Shown: positions 54,507 through 63,315 of the stretch, one piece after another
Layout: the number at the start of each line of letters is the position of its first letter
How positions within the stretch are numbered: position 1 is the stretch's first letter
Origin: Bacillus sp. FSL K6-3431
GTDB lineage: Bacteria; Bacillota; Bacilli; Bacillales; Bacillaceae_C
Direction: 5' to 3'
Assembly (NCBI RefSeq): GCF_038002605.1
Contig: NZ_JBBOCT010000001.1
Coordinates: 3,720,001 to 3,784,000, forward strand
DNA length: 64,000 nucleotides
Translations under genes and position numbers: made by a program
The notes under the pieces: generated by a model
Databases searched by the model: none
The model's input: only the letters and a program-made list of their open reading frames with translations
What the model was told of the DNA's origin: nothing

Positions 54507-55873
54507 AATCACTTTACTTTAGAATCGTTGCTACCTTTGCTTTAGTAGCACTTGTCAGCGGTTTAATTGCATTTTTATTGTCCAATCTTTATTATCATGC
54601 GAAGTTGAAAGATTTTAATGAGAAAAAAATACTAGAAATCTCCCGTGAAATCGTTTATTTAAATGATCATAGTGAACTATCGATAAATGAATTTTTAACA
54701 AGCATTGCTGATATGAACTTTCAGTTATACTTGGTTGATCAAAACCTTAAAGGGACACATTATGGAGATGAATTTCGTAACTATGATTTGGATGAAAAAG
54801 TTATCAAATCCATTTTGAAGGGAAATACGTATTACGGTATAACTAACTTCCAAAGCAATTTATTTGTAACAGGTTTCTTCAAGGATAATTTGGAAAACAG
54901 CATTGGCATTCCCATTACGGTTAATGGGCAGACAGAGGCATTATTCGTACGTCCTAATGTCGAAAAGCAATTCGGTGAAATGCGGATTGTGTTTAGCTTA
55001 CTACTGGGAATCACCTTTTTATTAAGTCTTGTACTTATATTTGTATTTACTACCTTTCTCGTACGTCCAATTAAAAAACTAATGAAAGCAACCCGAAAAA
55101 TTGCTAGTGGAAATTATCATGTCCAGCTCGAGAGCAATCGATCTGATGAAATTGGTGCACTTGCGAATGACTTTGGGAAAATGGCTAAGTCATTGCAAAA
55201 ATTAGACGAAATGCGCCAAGAATTTGTTTCGAATGTATCGCATGAAATTCAGTCTCCACTTACATCGATTCAAGGTTTTACGAAAGCAATTCGGACAGAG
55301 GCCGTTTCAAAAGAAGAAGCAGACCGTTATTTATCGATTATTGAACAGGAAAGTAGTCGCTTATCTTCACTTAGCAAGCAGCTATTGATGCTTTCATCGC
55401 TAGATAAACAGGTGAAAGCTATAAGTAAAACGGAATTTAGGCTAGATGAACAAATACGTGAGGTAATTCTTGTGGCTGAATGGCAGTGGAGCCAAAAAAA
55501 CATTGAAATGAAACTTGATCTACCAAGGATAGTGATTCATGCGGATGAGCAGTTATTGTTCCAAGTATGGATGAACTTAATTACGAATAGTATTAAATTT
55601 ACAGATGAAAATGGCGCTATATATGTTGCGGTTGTTGTGGATGAAGATATTGTTGTGACTGTAAGGGATACAGGAGCAGGTATACAAGAAGAAGCTCTTC
55701 CACATATTTTCGATCGTTTTTATATGGGAGATAAATCAAGAAACAGAACGAAATCTGGAAGTGGTTTAGGCCTGTCGGTTGTGAAAAAAATCGTCGACAT
55801 TCACGATGGATCTGTAGATGTTGTAAGTAAATTAGCTGAAGGAACGGAATTTATTATTAGACTACCAAGATAA
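54503..55873 (+). CDS. sensor histidine kinase
   Basis: 456 residues. Helix 1 at about 8-28, an extracellular sensor domain of about 130 residues, helix 2 at about 160-187, HAMP (about 188-240), and DHp with phospho-acceptor His in SNVSHEIQSPLTS. The ATPase domain has N box NLITNSIKF, DTGAGI, FDRFYMGDKSRN and GLGLSVVKKIV. The SHEIQSPL box resembles HssS- and YkoH-type kinases. It starts within the regulator's stop (ATGA). It pairs with the OmpR-type regulator; the signal is unknown. Confidence 0.95.
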   Translation: MKSLYFRIVATFALVALVSGLIAFLLSNLYYHAKLKDFNEKKILEISREIVYLNDHSELSINEFLTSIADMNFQLYLVDQNLKGTHYGDEFRNYDLDEKVIKSILKGNTYYGITNFQSNLFVTGFFKDNLENSIGIPITVNGQTEALFVRPNVEKQFGEMRIVFSLLLGITFLLSLVLIFVFTTFLVRPIKKLMKATRKIASGNYHVQLESNRSDEIGALANDFGKMAKSLQKLDEMRQEFVSNVSHEIQSPLTSIQGFTKAIRTEAVSKEEADRYLSIIEQESSRLSSLSKQLLMLSSLDKQVKAISKTEFRLDEQIREVILVAEWQWSQKNIEMKLDLPRIVIHADEQLLFQVWMNLITNSIKFTDENGAIYVAVVVDEDIVVTVRDTGAGIQEEALPHIFDRFYMGDKSRNRTKSGSGLGLSVVKKIVDIHDGSVDVVSKLAEGTEFIIRLPR

Positions 55874-56057
55874 TAAAGTCCATAGATTATGTTTGAGGGC
55901 TAATCGGTTTTGTCTGACGGCAATAGAATGTTTTCGCGGTTAATAATGAAAGAAATTTAGTATATTTGACGCATTAAACTGCAATAAATTTATACTTAGT
56001 GGCCTAAAATGGTGAAAATAAATAATGAAAAACTTTCTGGTAAGGGATAGTGGCGCG

Positions 56058-56519
56058 TTAATATTTAAAAATAACTACAATGCTGACAGTTAAAATGAGA
56101 ACGATTGTTATAAGCAATATCATGATAAACATGTTTAGGCCACCTATATTTTTGATCACGCCACCTTTCTTTTCGAGATCGTTTAATTGCTTAACCAATT
56201 TCCGACCACTAATACTAATAGAAATAATTGAAAATAAAATGGTTACTCCGCCGAATTGATTCATAAAGTTGAAATAGAATGGCTTAGTTGCTTCACCAAA
56301 GTTCACTGAAATCATCATAAAAAAGCCACTTATCAAAACGAAAATTGCGCTCGGATGTATGAGAATATGAATGATTTGTATGATTTTCTTTAAAATTATT
56401 GACAGTTCTTTGGAACCAAGATGTTTTTTCATCATCAATAAAGTCAAAGTAAAAGCTACCAGTGAACCAATCCAAACTGTAACCCCTGTAAAATGTAAAA
56501 ATAGCCAGAATTTGAACAT
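56058..56519 (-). CDS. four-helix membrane protein (CopD/DUF2269-like)
   Basis: 153 residues with four hydrophobic helices: FWLFLHFTGVTVWIGSLVAFTLTL, IIHILIHPSAIFVLISGFFMM, FGGVTILFSIISISIS and MFIMILLITIVLILTVSIVVI. Conserved-looking histidines occur in LHFTGV and LIHPSA, as in CopD-type or haem-binding membrane proteins, but I am not certain of the family. ATG 56519 follows GAGGAG. Monocistronic, convergent to the kinase gene. Confidence 0.65.
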   Translation of the reverse strand: MFKFWLFLHFTGVTVWIGSLVAFTLTLLMMKKHLGSKELSIILKKIIQIIHILIHPSAIFVLISGFFMMISVNFGEATKPFYFNFMNQFGGVTILFSIISISISGRKLVKQLNDLEKKGGVIKNIGGLNMFIMILLITIVLILTVSIVVIFKY

Positions 56520-56584
56520 AATTTCTCCTCCTCAGCATAATCATAGCGATGTAATATGAATAACGGATGAACAAATAAAGCAAA

Positions 56585-56689
56585 ATCGGTAGTAAAAGCC
56601 CTATAATCGGTAGTAAACTATAAAAGAGCGGTAGTAAATATACAATTAGCAGTAGTAAACGCCGGAAAGTCGCTAGTAAACTGATAAAT
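56585..56689. repeat. 21-bp tandem array (five units)
   Basis: Units start at 56585, 56606, 56627, 56648 and 56669, exactly 21 bases each. Consensus: A-K-C-G-G-T-AGTAAA followed by nine variable bases. The core resembles the GGCCAGTAAA core of the 31.3-31.7 kb array. It lies between the membrane protein gene and tldD. Confidence 0.85.
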
Positions 56690-56743
56690 AATCAATAGGA
56701 TATTCATTATTTTTAGGCTCATTCTCAAAGGAGGAATGTAAGT

Positions 56744-58132
56744 ATGTTAAGTAAATCTATAGTCGAGGATGTATTGACAGCCGCTTTGTCTACGGGTGGT
56801 GATTTTGCAGAGGTGTTCGTGGAGGATCGCTTTACGAATAATATGACGCTTCAAGAAGGTAAGGTTGATCGAAGTGTTTCTGGACGAGATGCGGGTGTCG
56901 GAATCCGTGTATTTAATGGTTTTCAAAGTGTATACGCATACACGACGGATTTTTCACACCCAGGTCTGCTAAAGGCAGCGAAAAATGCAGCGCATGCGAT
57001 AAAAGGAGACGGCCAGCACACTATTACGGCGCTTAAACAAGAAACGATCGAACCATTACATAAAATTCTGCAAATGCCGCGTACCATCGAAAACGGGCGC
57101 AAAGTGGCCGTGATGAAAAAAGCTTATGAGATCGCGAAAAACTATCACTCAAGTATTAAACAAGCGACCATCCATTATATGGATAGCGAACAAAATATAC
57201 TAATTGCGAATTCAGAAGGCAAGTTCGTCGAAGATACGCGGGTAAGAAGTCGGATGGCGATCCAAGCAATTGCATCGGATGGAACGCAAATGCAGCCGGG
57301 CTTCTATGGTCCTGGTGCCTATCAAGGATTCGAGTTTTTCGAATCCCTTAACCTAGAACATTATGCAAGTGAAGCAGCGCGAATTGCAGTAACAATGCTT
57401 GATGCGGAAGAATGTCCGAGTGGGAAATTCCCAGTTATTATCGATAATGAGTTTGGCGGTGTTATTTTTCACGAAGCATGTGGACACGGATTAGAAGCCA
57501 CTGCTGTTGCGAAAAATAATTCTGTGTTTGCGAACCGAATTGGCGAAAAGGTAGCACCGGATATCGTGACCTACATCGATGATGGCACAATAACAAATGA
57601 ATGGGGTTCCTTAAATATAGATGACGAAGGTGAAAAAACGAGGAAAAACGTCTTGATTGAAAACGGGATATTAAAAGGCTATTTGATTGATAAATTTAAT
57701 GGACGGCGCATGGGTATGGATGCAACTGGCTCAAGTAGAAGAGAGTCATACCGTTTTAATCCGACTTCACGCATGACGAATACGTATATTGCATCAGGTA
57801 AATCGACACCAGAAGAAATCATTTCATCTACAGAACATGGACTGTATGCCAAGTATATGGGCGGAGGCTCAGTGAATACGGCGACAGGCGATTATAACTT
57901 TGCAATTATGGAAGCTTATATGGTTAAAAACGGGAAAATCGGCAAGCCAGTCAAAGGGGCAACATTGATCGGTAATGGAGCGAAAACATTACAGCTTGTC
58001 GACATGGTCGGTAATAATCTTGCTCACGGAGCGGGGATGTGTGGCTCTGTCAGCGGTAGTCTTCCAGTCAATGTCGGCCAGCCAATGATTCGTGTGAGTG
58101 AAATAACTGTCGGTGGAACGAAGGGGGAGTAA
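56744..58132 (+). CDS. tldD: TldD family metalloprotease
   Basis: 462 residues from ATG 56744 behind AAAGGAGG. The zinc-binding HExxxH motif is present as HEACGHGLEATAV (about 247-259), with a further Cys in the conserved GAGMCGSVSG near the C-terminus. TldD forms a heterodimeric cytosolic protease with TldE/PmbA; in other bacteria the pair processes modified peptides such as microcins and degrades unfolded peptides. tldE follows four bases after the stop. No peptide-modification genes are nearby, so a housekeeping role is likelier here. Confidence 0.95.
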   Translation: MLSKSIVEDVLTAALSTGGDFAEVFVEDRFTNNMTLQEGKVDRSVSGRDAGVGIRVFNGFQSVYAYTTDFSHPGLLKAAKNAAHAIKGDGQHTITALKQETIEPLHKILQMPRTIENGRKVAVMKKAYEIAKNYHSSIKQATIHYMDSEQNILIANSEGKFVEDTRVRSRMAIQAIASDGTQMQPGFYGPGAYQGFEFFESLNLEHYASEAARIAVTMLDAEECPSGKFPVIIDNEFGGVIFHEACGHGLEATAVAKNNSVFANRIGEKVAPDIVTYIDDGTITNEWGSLNIDDEGEKTRKNVLIENGILKGYLIDKFNGRRMGMDATGSSRRESYRFNPTSRMTNTYIASGKSTPEEIISSTEHGLYAKYMGGGSVNTATGDYNFAIMEAYMVKNGKIGKPVKGATLIGNGAKTLQLVDMVGNNLAHGAGMCGSVSGSLPVNVGQPMIRVSEITVGGTKGE

Positions 58133-58136
58133 TTGG

Positions 58137-59480
58137 ATGAAAATTGAAAAGTTTCAAGAAATGCTTCTAGGAAACGGGCTAGGCTTCGGTTTTGAAGATA
58201 TGGAGATCTATTATGAAAAATCAAATCGGTTCGCCTGTGAGATTTATAAAGGGGAACTCGACCATTACGAAACAGCGGAAAATGGTGGACTATCATTTCG
58301 GGGTCTTTATAATGGAAAAATGGGCTATGCTTACACCGAAAAATTTGATGAGTCTTCCATTACTTATTTACTTGAAAAGGCGAAAGCAAATGCGGAAGTA
58401 GTCGAGGAAGAGGAGCAAGATGATATTTTCGGAGGCAGCGATGATTATGAAGAAAGAGATTTTTATTCAGAAAGTTTGGATATGGTTTCGATTCCTGAAA
58501 AAATTTCTTTTCTGAAAGAAGTGGAAAGTAAGGTTACAAGCTACGACCCGCGTATCGTCTCACTTAATTCTTGTAAGATGATGGAGCAATCGAAAGAACG
58601 TGTTCTCGCAAATAGCAGAGCTCTTGTTTTACACGAACGAAAAAATTACCTCGCTGTCGTGTTATCAGTTGTAGTAAAACAGGAAGAGGAAACGAAAAGC
58701 GGATTCACGATTAAAATAACAAAGGATTTCTCTACATTAAATGCAGATGAAATAGCAAAAGAAGCGGCGGAAGAAGCTTTGTCCTATCTTGGTGAAAAAT
58801 CAATCGCTAGCAAAAGATATCCAGTTATTTTTCGTAATGATGCCGCGGCAAGTTTGTTAGCGACATTTGTATCGGTATTTTCAGCGGAGGTTGCGCAAAA
58901 AGGTCGGTCATTATTAGAAGGAAAAAATGGAACATTGATTGCAGGTGAGCATATTACGATCAAAGATGATCCCTTTCATGAGGAAGGCTTCGATAGCAGG
59001 AATTTCGATGGTGAAGGCGTAGCGTCAAAAACATGTACGATCATCGAAAAAGGAATATTAAAGACCATGCTTCACAATCGCAAAACAGCGAAAAAAGAAG
59101 GTGTGGAAACAACAGGTCACGCATATAAGTCATCATATAAAGGGACCTTGACGGTTGCGCCGTCTAACTTTTATATCGAACCAGGTGAGAAAAAGCATGA
59201 GGAATTAGTGAGCGCACAGAAGGAAGCTGTCATCATCACTAAGCTTGCAGGTCTGCACTCTGGAGCTAATGCCGTTTCAGGAGATTTCTCCGTTGCAGCA
59301 AACGGCTTTTATGTGAAAGAGGGTAAGGTAGAAACAGCTGTGAAGCAAATGACGATTGCCGGTAATTTCTTTGAACTATTGAAAGAAATAGAGGAAGTCG
59401 GATCTGACCTTTATTTTTCAACAAGTGGAATTGGATCTCCATCGCTATTACTTAAAGGATTATCAGTAACTGTAGATTAA
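58137..59480 (+). CDS. tldE: TldE/PmbA family protein (TldD partner)
   Basis: 447 residues from ATG 58137, behind AAGGGGGAG; the frame extends upstream into tldD but without a start signal. It shares the TldD fold (KSSYKGTLTVAPSNFYIEPG, GLHSGANAVSGDFSVAANGFYV) but lacks the HExxxH zinc site, as expected of the non-catalytic partner. It is co-transcribed with tldD. After the stop comes the repeat-bearing element at 59487. Confidence 0.94.
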   Translation: MKIEKFQEMLLGNGLGFGFEDMEIYYEKSNRFACEIYKGELDHYETAENGGLSFRGLYNGKMGYAYTEKFDESSITYLLEKAKANAEVVEEEEQDDIFGGSDDYEERDFYSESLDMVSIPEKISFLKEVESKVTSYDPRIVSLNSCKMMEQSKERVLANSRALVLHERKNYLAVVLSVVVKQEEETKSGFTIKITKDFSTLNADEIAKEAAEEALSYLGEKSIASKRYPVIFRNDAAASLLATFVSVFSAEVAQKGRSLLEGKNGTLIAGEHITIKDDPFHEEGFDSRNFDGEGVASKTCTIIEKGILKTMLHNRKTAKKEGVETTGHAYKSSYKGTLTVAPSNFYIEPGEKKHEELVSAQKEAVIITKLAGLHSGANAVSGDFSVAANGFYVKEGKVETAVKQMTIAGNFFELLKEIEEVGSDLYFSTSGIGSPSLLLKGLSVTVD

Positions 59481-59486
59481 ATATTT

Positions 59487-60215
59487 CACAAAAGGGGGTG
59501 TCCAAAAAGTCATATAATTGGCTTTTTAGGAGCCCCTCTCCATTTTATCCTCTTCGCGAAAAAGGCACGACCTGACCTGGTCATTGGGCGCCATTCGAAT
59601 GCCCCTCCCTGCAAAAAAAGCAGGGTTAAGGTAAATCGAACGTCTCCCGAATGCCTCTCCCTGCGAAAAGAGCAGGGTTAAGGTAAATCGAACGCCATTC
59701 GAATGCCCCTCCGAGCGAAAAAAGCATGCCTAAGGTAAATCGACCGTTATTCGAATGCCCCTTCGAGCGAAAAGAGCAGGGTTAAGGTAAATCGAACGCC
59801 ATTCGAATGCCCCTCCCTGCAAAAAAAGCAGGCCTAAGGTAAATCGAACGTCTCCCGAATGCCTCTCCCTGCGAAAAGAGCAGGGTTAAGGTAAATCGAA
59901 CGCCATTCGAATGCCCCTCCGAGCAAAAAAAGCATGCCTAAGGTCAATTGAACGTTATCCGAATGCCCCTCCCAGCGAAAAAAGCAGGGTTAAGGTAAAT
60001 CGAACGCCATTCGAATGCCCCTCCCTGCGAAAAAAGCAGGCCCAAGGTAAATCAAATGTTTTCCGAATGCCCTCCCAGCGAAAAGAGCAGGACTATGGTC
60101 AATTGAACACGCCCCACTACAATCAATTTACATTTTTTTAAAGTCAGAGCAAGATGAAAAATCAGCCAAAAGCCGTTTTAACGATTTTCCTACTTATCGG
60201 ACAGCTCCTTTTGTG
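59487..60215. mobile_element. MITE-like element carrying a 52-bp tandem array
   Basis: CACAAAAGG-GTGTCC-type left end (59487-59510) and the complement of 60192-60215 agree at 20 of 24 positions. A second inner match is TTGGCTTTTT near 59518-59527 against AGCCAAAAGCC at 60164-60174. The left end resembles that of the 32664 MITE (GGxTGTyCAAAAAGTCA). No transposase frame and no clear target duplication were found. Confidence 0.55.
59586..60105. repeat. tandem array, ten units of exactly 52 bp
   Basis: The marker CGAATGCC recurs at 59596, 59648, 59700, 59752, 59804, 59856, 59908, 59960, 60012 and 60064, always 52 bases apart. Each unit holds a small hairpin (CCTGC-A-rich loop-GCAGG or a variant), TTAAGGTAAATCGA and a near-palindromic ATTCGAAT. 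Units 1-3 and 5-7 are nearly the same set in the same order, so a 208-bp higher-order unit was duplicated. The period is not a multiple of three, and the open frame across it is not a gene. Confidence 0.92.
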
Positions 60216-60246
60216 TGTAGAATATATATTACTAATAACGGAATAT

Positions 60247-60540
60247 TTAGTATTTAGAACTATATCTCATTAAAATGGGAAGAAATAAAGATAGGAGTGA
60301 GCTGAATATAATCAGCGCTAAACCGGTAGTAAGCATGGATAAAGAGATTTTATTCAGTAAGAAAAGTCCCAATATCCACAGTGGCAGGACGGTAAGTAAA
60401 GATACGACAATCCTAGAGGAAAAAGCTATCTTATGCCATGTACCACATTGCCTGCATTGAATAGGTTTGTATGCTAAATAAAGCGATATTAATAGTTGCT
60501 TCCATTTAAATTTGGTTTTACATTTATCACATTTCTGCAT
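60247..60540 (-). CDS. small CxxC...CxxC membrane protein (cxxc_20_cxxc type)
   Basis: 97 residues. Two CxxC pairs (C4DKC7 and C29RQC32) are separated by 21 residues containing KFKWKQLL, as in the TIGR04104-type 'cxxc_20_cxxc' family of bacilli. Two hydrophobic helices follow: VVSLLTVLPLWILGLFLL and LTTGLALIIFSSLLSLFLPIL. The cysteines probably hold a zinc ion in a small cytosolic ribbon. Function unknown. ATG 60540 is preceded by GAAAGAAAT, a weak site. Confidence 0.7.
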   Translation of the reverse strand: MQKCDKCKTKFKWKQLLISLYLAYKPIQCRQCGTWHKIAFSSRIVVSLLTVLPLWILGLFLLNKISLSMLTTGLALIIFSSLLSLFLPILMRYSSKY

Positions 60541-60730
60541 ATTTCTTTCACACTCTCCTATTGTTTGGTATTAGCCACTATCCCATTTTACATGAATCCC
60601 ACCATACATATTGCTTAGTTGTATTCCTATTTTGCCGACAATAATCCTCACTATATAGACGGCTTATTCATGTGAAATGTTGCATAGATCCTCCTTTATT
60701 TCATAAAAGTATAGAAAATATAAAAAGTAT

Positions 60731-60753
60731 CTGTTATATTATATATATAACAG
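60731..60753. promoter_or_regulatory. operator-like palindrome before the yxlEFG-like genes
   Basis: CTGTTATAT-TATAT-ATATAACAG: perfect 9-base arms, 18 bases upstream of the ATG at 60771. The central AT-rich part contains TATATT/TATAAC, which could also act as a -10. Confidence 0.5.
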
Positions 60754-60770
60754 ACGAGAGGGAGTGCAAA

Positions 60771-60965
60771 ATGCCAACAATTAACTGGGGGTTGATCGCG
60801 CCATTGCTGGTGATTCAATTTATTTTACTTGTAATTGCGTTAGTTGATTTGAAAAAACAAGAGCAGGCAAATGGACCAAAATGGATTTGGGTACTTGTCA
60901 TTTTGTTAGGAAATCTTCTAGGACCAATTATTTATTTTGTATTTGGAAGGGGTAAGGACAGATGA
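60771..60965 (+). CDS. yxlE: small membrane protein with PLDc_N-like domain (YxlE-like)
   Basis: 64 residues from ATG 60771, behind GAGAGGGAG. Two helices (LLVIQFILLVIALVDLKK and WIWVLVILLGNLLGPIIYFVFG) end in the PLDc_N signature GPIIYF..GR. In B. subtilis, YxlE is followed by the ABC pair YxlF-YxlG in the sigY operon, and YxlE helps hold SigY inactive. Here the same three genes occur in the same order, but no sigma or yxlC/yxlD gene is upstream. It overlaps the ATPase gene by four bases. Confidence 0.7.
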   Translation: MPTINWGLIAPLLVIQFILLVIALVDLKKQEQANGPKWIWVLVILLGNLLGPIIYFVFGRGKDR

Positions 60966-61858
60966 ATGTGTTAGAAATAAACAACCTGTCAAAGCTATAT
61001 AAAAATAAAAAAGCTGTGCAAAATATTGAGTTTGCGCTTGAATCGGGAAAGTGTACCGCTTTACTTGGACCAAATGGAGCGGGGAAAACAACGACATTGA
61101 ATATGATTGCCGGTTTGCTTACTTCAACAACGGGAAATATTCAATCACCACTTCTTGAATCAAAGCAAGATCTTCGCAGATTAATCGGATTTTTACCGCA
61201 ATATCCGTCTTTTTACGGCTGGATGAGTGGAGAAGAATACATGATGTTTGCTGGTGAAGTTTGCGGATTAGCTAAAAAGGAAGCTAAGACGAGAACGGAA
61301 TCCCTTTTACAGCTAGTCGGTTTGGAGGACGGGAAGAAGCGGAAAATAAGTCAATACTCGGGTGGGATGAGGCAAAGACTTGGCATTGCACAAGCACTTA
61401 TTCACAAACCTAAACTTATTTTGCTGGATGAACCGGTGTCTGCACTTGACCCATTCGGTAGAAGAGAAGTGTTAGAACTCATGAAGAGGTTAAAAGATGA
61501 GACAACGATTTTATTTTCCACTCATATTTTAAATGATGCAGAGGAAGTCAGTGATCATGTTTTATTTATGAATGAGGGGAAAATAATTGAAGCAGGTAGT
61601 TTGCAAGATGTGAAGCGAAGAAATGCGGAGAATATGATCAACCTACAATTTGCACAAGTTGCTTCGAACTATACTCATCTTTTTAATGAATACGAAGTGA
61701 ATGTTAACGGCGCTACACTTGTACTTCGCGTGCAAGATATAGAGGAAGCCAAAAACGATATCCTACAAATCATTCTTCGTGAACAATTGCCACTTATCAA
61801 ATTTGAAATGAGTGACGCTTCATTAGAAGAGATCTTTATGAAAGTGGTGAAAAAATGA
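60962..61858 (+). CDS. yxlF: ABC transporter ATP-binding protein (YxlF-like)
   Basis: 298 residues, ATG 60962 within the previous stop (ATGA). Walker A GPNGAGKTT (about 38-46), Q-loop FLPQYPSFYGWMSGEEYM, signature YSGGMRQRLGIAQAL (about 133-147), Walker B LILLDEPVSALDP, H-switch STHILND. The C-terminal about 80 residues (SNYTHLFNEYEVNVNG...) are a variable extension. Overlaps the permease by four bases. Substrate unknown. Confidence 0.85.
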   Translation: MNVLEINNLSKLYKNKKAVQNIEFALESGKCTALLGPNGAGKTTTLNMIAGLLTSTTGNIQSPLLESKQDLRRLIGFLPQYPSFYGWMSGEEYMMFAGEVCGLAKKEAKTRTESLLQLVGLEDGKKRKISQYSGGMRQRLGIAQALIHKPKLILLDEPVSALDPFGRREVLELMKRLKDETTILFSTHILNDAEEVSDHVLFMNEGKIIEAGSLQDVKRRNAENMINLQFAQVASNYTHLFNEYEVNVNGATLVLRVQDIEEAKNDILQIILREQLPLIKFEMSDASLEEIFMKVVKK

Positions 61859-62634
61859 ATCAATTTCAAGTTCTTTTTAAAAAGGAATGGCTGGAAGCAA
61901 CTCGGGACTTTAAGTGGATATGGATACCGCTTGTTTTTATCATCCTCGGCATTATGGAACCATTAACGGCTTATTATACACCACAAATCATCGAAGAATT
62001 TGGAGACTTGCCTCCAGGAACGGTCATCGAAATACCACTTCCAACAGCAGGAGAGGTGCTCGTGCGGACAGCGAGTCAACTGAATTTATTTGGTGTCCTA
62101 GTCATTATTTTGGCATTTATGGGGATTCTTGCTGGAGAAAGAAAATCAGGTACGGCGGCGATGATTCTCGTAAAACCAGTTTCCTATCATGCGTTCGTTG
62201 GAGCCAAATGGCTTCACGGAGCGGTTCTCATAGGTGTTTCTTATTTACTTGGAATGCTAGCATCCTGGTATTATACGTATCAATTATTCGATTTAGTGAA
62301 GGTGTCAGACTTTTTTATGGGGACGATGACGTTTGGCATTTTTCTTCTATTCATTTTTACGCTCACTTTATTTTTCAGTAGCTTTAGTTCGAAGTCAGGA
62401 ATCGCTGCATTTGCAACGCTAGGGACAGTCATTGTTTTAACGATGATCTCATCCTTATTACCGGAGAAATTTAACTGGACTCCTTTCGGGTTAACCGTAT
62501 ATGCAAGTAAGCTTTGGATGGGTGATCAAGAAGTATCTGGAAAAATATATATTGCCTTTATCGTAACAGTTGCTATGATGGCTTTATTAACATTCCTTTC
62601 TATTCGGATATTTAAGCGGAAAGAATTGGCTTAA
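61855..62634 (+). CDS. yxlG: ABC transporter permease (YxlG-like)
   Basis: 259 residues. The N-terminal cytosolic helix FKKEWLEATRDFKWIWIPLVFIILGIMEP leads into helix 1. An extracellular loop contains IEEFGDLPPG. Five more helices follow, with ILAFMGILAGERKSGTAAMILVKPV, typical of ABC-2 permeases. It overlaps yxlF by four bases and is followed 18 bases later by an unrelated oxidoreductase gene that may be co-transcribed. Confidence 0.82.
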   Translation: MNQFQVLFKKEWLEATRDFKWIWIPLVFIILGIMEPLTAYYTPQIIEEFGDLPPGTVIEIPLPTAGEVLVRTASQLNLFGVLVIILAFMGILAGERKSGTAAMILVKPVSYHAFVGAKWLHGAVLIGVSYLLGMLASWYYTYQLFDLVKVSDFFMGTMTFGIFLLFIFTLTLFFSSFSSKSGIAAFATLGTVIVLTMISSLLPEKFNWTPFGLTVYASKLWMGDQEVSGKIYIAFIVTVAMMALLTFLSIRIFKRKELA

Positions 62635-62652
62635 CTGAAAAGAGGTGCCAGC

Positions 62653-63315
62653 TTGGAAAAGAAAACTGCACTCATTGTGGGTGTAACTGGTCTTGTGGGA
62701 AACGAGCTACTCCGTATACTTCTAAAATCAGAAAAATATAAGGAAGTCATTGCGCTTGGGAGGAGAACAATAAATGTTTCCCATCCGAAATTAACGGAAA
62801 TCCTAGTTGATTTTGAAAAGTTAGGTGATTATGCGAGCAGCTTCATTGCAGACGATATTTTTTGCTGCTTAGGAACGACTATCAAGAAAGCAAAGACGAA
62901 GGAAGCGATGTATCAAGTAGATGTTGAATATCCCTTAATGATTGCGAAGCTTGCTCATACAAGCGGCGCGAAGCAATTTCTAGTAATTAGTGCGCTGAAT
63001 GCCAATCCTCAATCGTCACTTTTCTATTCGAAAATGAAAGGCGAATTAGAGCAGAAACTAGCGGAAATTTCATATGAGGCTATATCAATACTACGTCCGT
63101 CACTATTACTCGGCGAGCGGGATGAATTTAGGTTAGGTGAGAGATTAGCAGGGGTAATGCTTAAAATGATACCATTTTTATTTAAAGGTCCATTGAAAAA
63201 GTACAAAGCAATCTATGGGAAAGATGTTGCATTGGCTATGTATGCAATTGCGCAATTGAATAAACGAGGAGTGGCGGTTTATACATCAGAACAACTAGAT
63301 TTACTCTCGAAATAA
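62653..63315 (+). CDS. NAD(P)H-binding oxidoreductase (atypical SDR, HTATIP2-like)
   Basis: 220 residues from TTG 62653, behind AAGAGGTG. The Rossmann start ALIVGVTGLVGNELLRILL (about 6-24) carries GxxGxxG, and GRRT follows the second strand. DDIFCCLGTTIKKAKTKEAM and FLVISALNANPQSSLFYSKMKGELE include the Ser and YxxxK (YSKMK) of atypical short-chain dehydrogenases. Substrate unknown. It may be the last gene of the yxlEFG transcript, since only 18 bases separate them. Confidence 0.85.
   Translation: MEKKTALIVGVTGLVGNELLRILLKSEKYKEVIALGRRTINVSHPKLTEILVDFEKLGDYASSFIADDIFCCLGTTIKKAKTKEAMYQVDVEYPLMIAKLAHTSGAKQFLVISALNANPQSSLFYSKMKGELEQKLAEISYEAISILRPSLLLGERDEFRLGERLAGVMLKMIPFLFKGPLKKYKAIYGKDVALAMYAIAQLNKRGVAVYTSEQLDLLSK

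Noticed and set aside
59586..60105. CRISPR array
   Set aside because: Units are contiguous and similar along their full length with no unique spacers, and no cas genes are present.
59911..60141. Open frame of 76 codons across the 52-bp array
   Set aside because: The array period is not a multiple of three, there is no ribosome site, and the frame exists only because the repeats lack stops in places.
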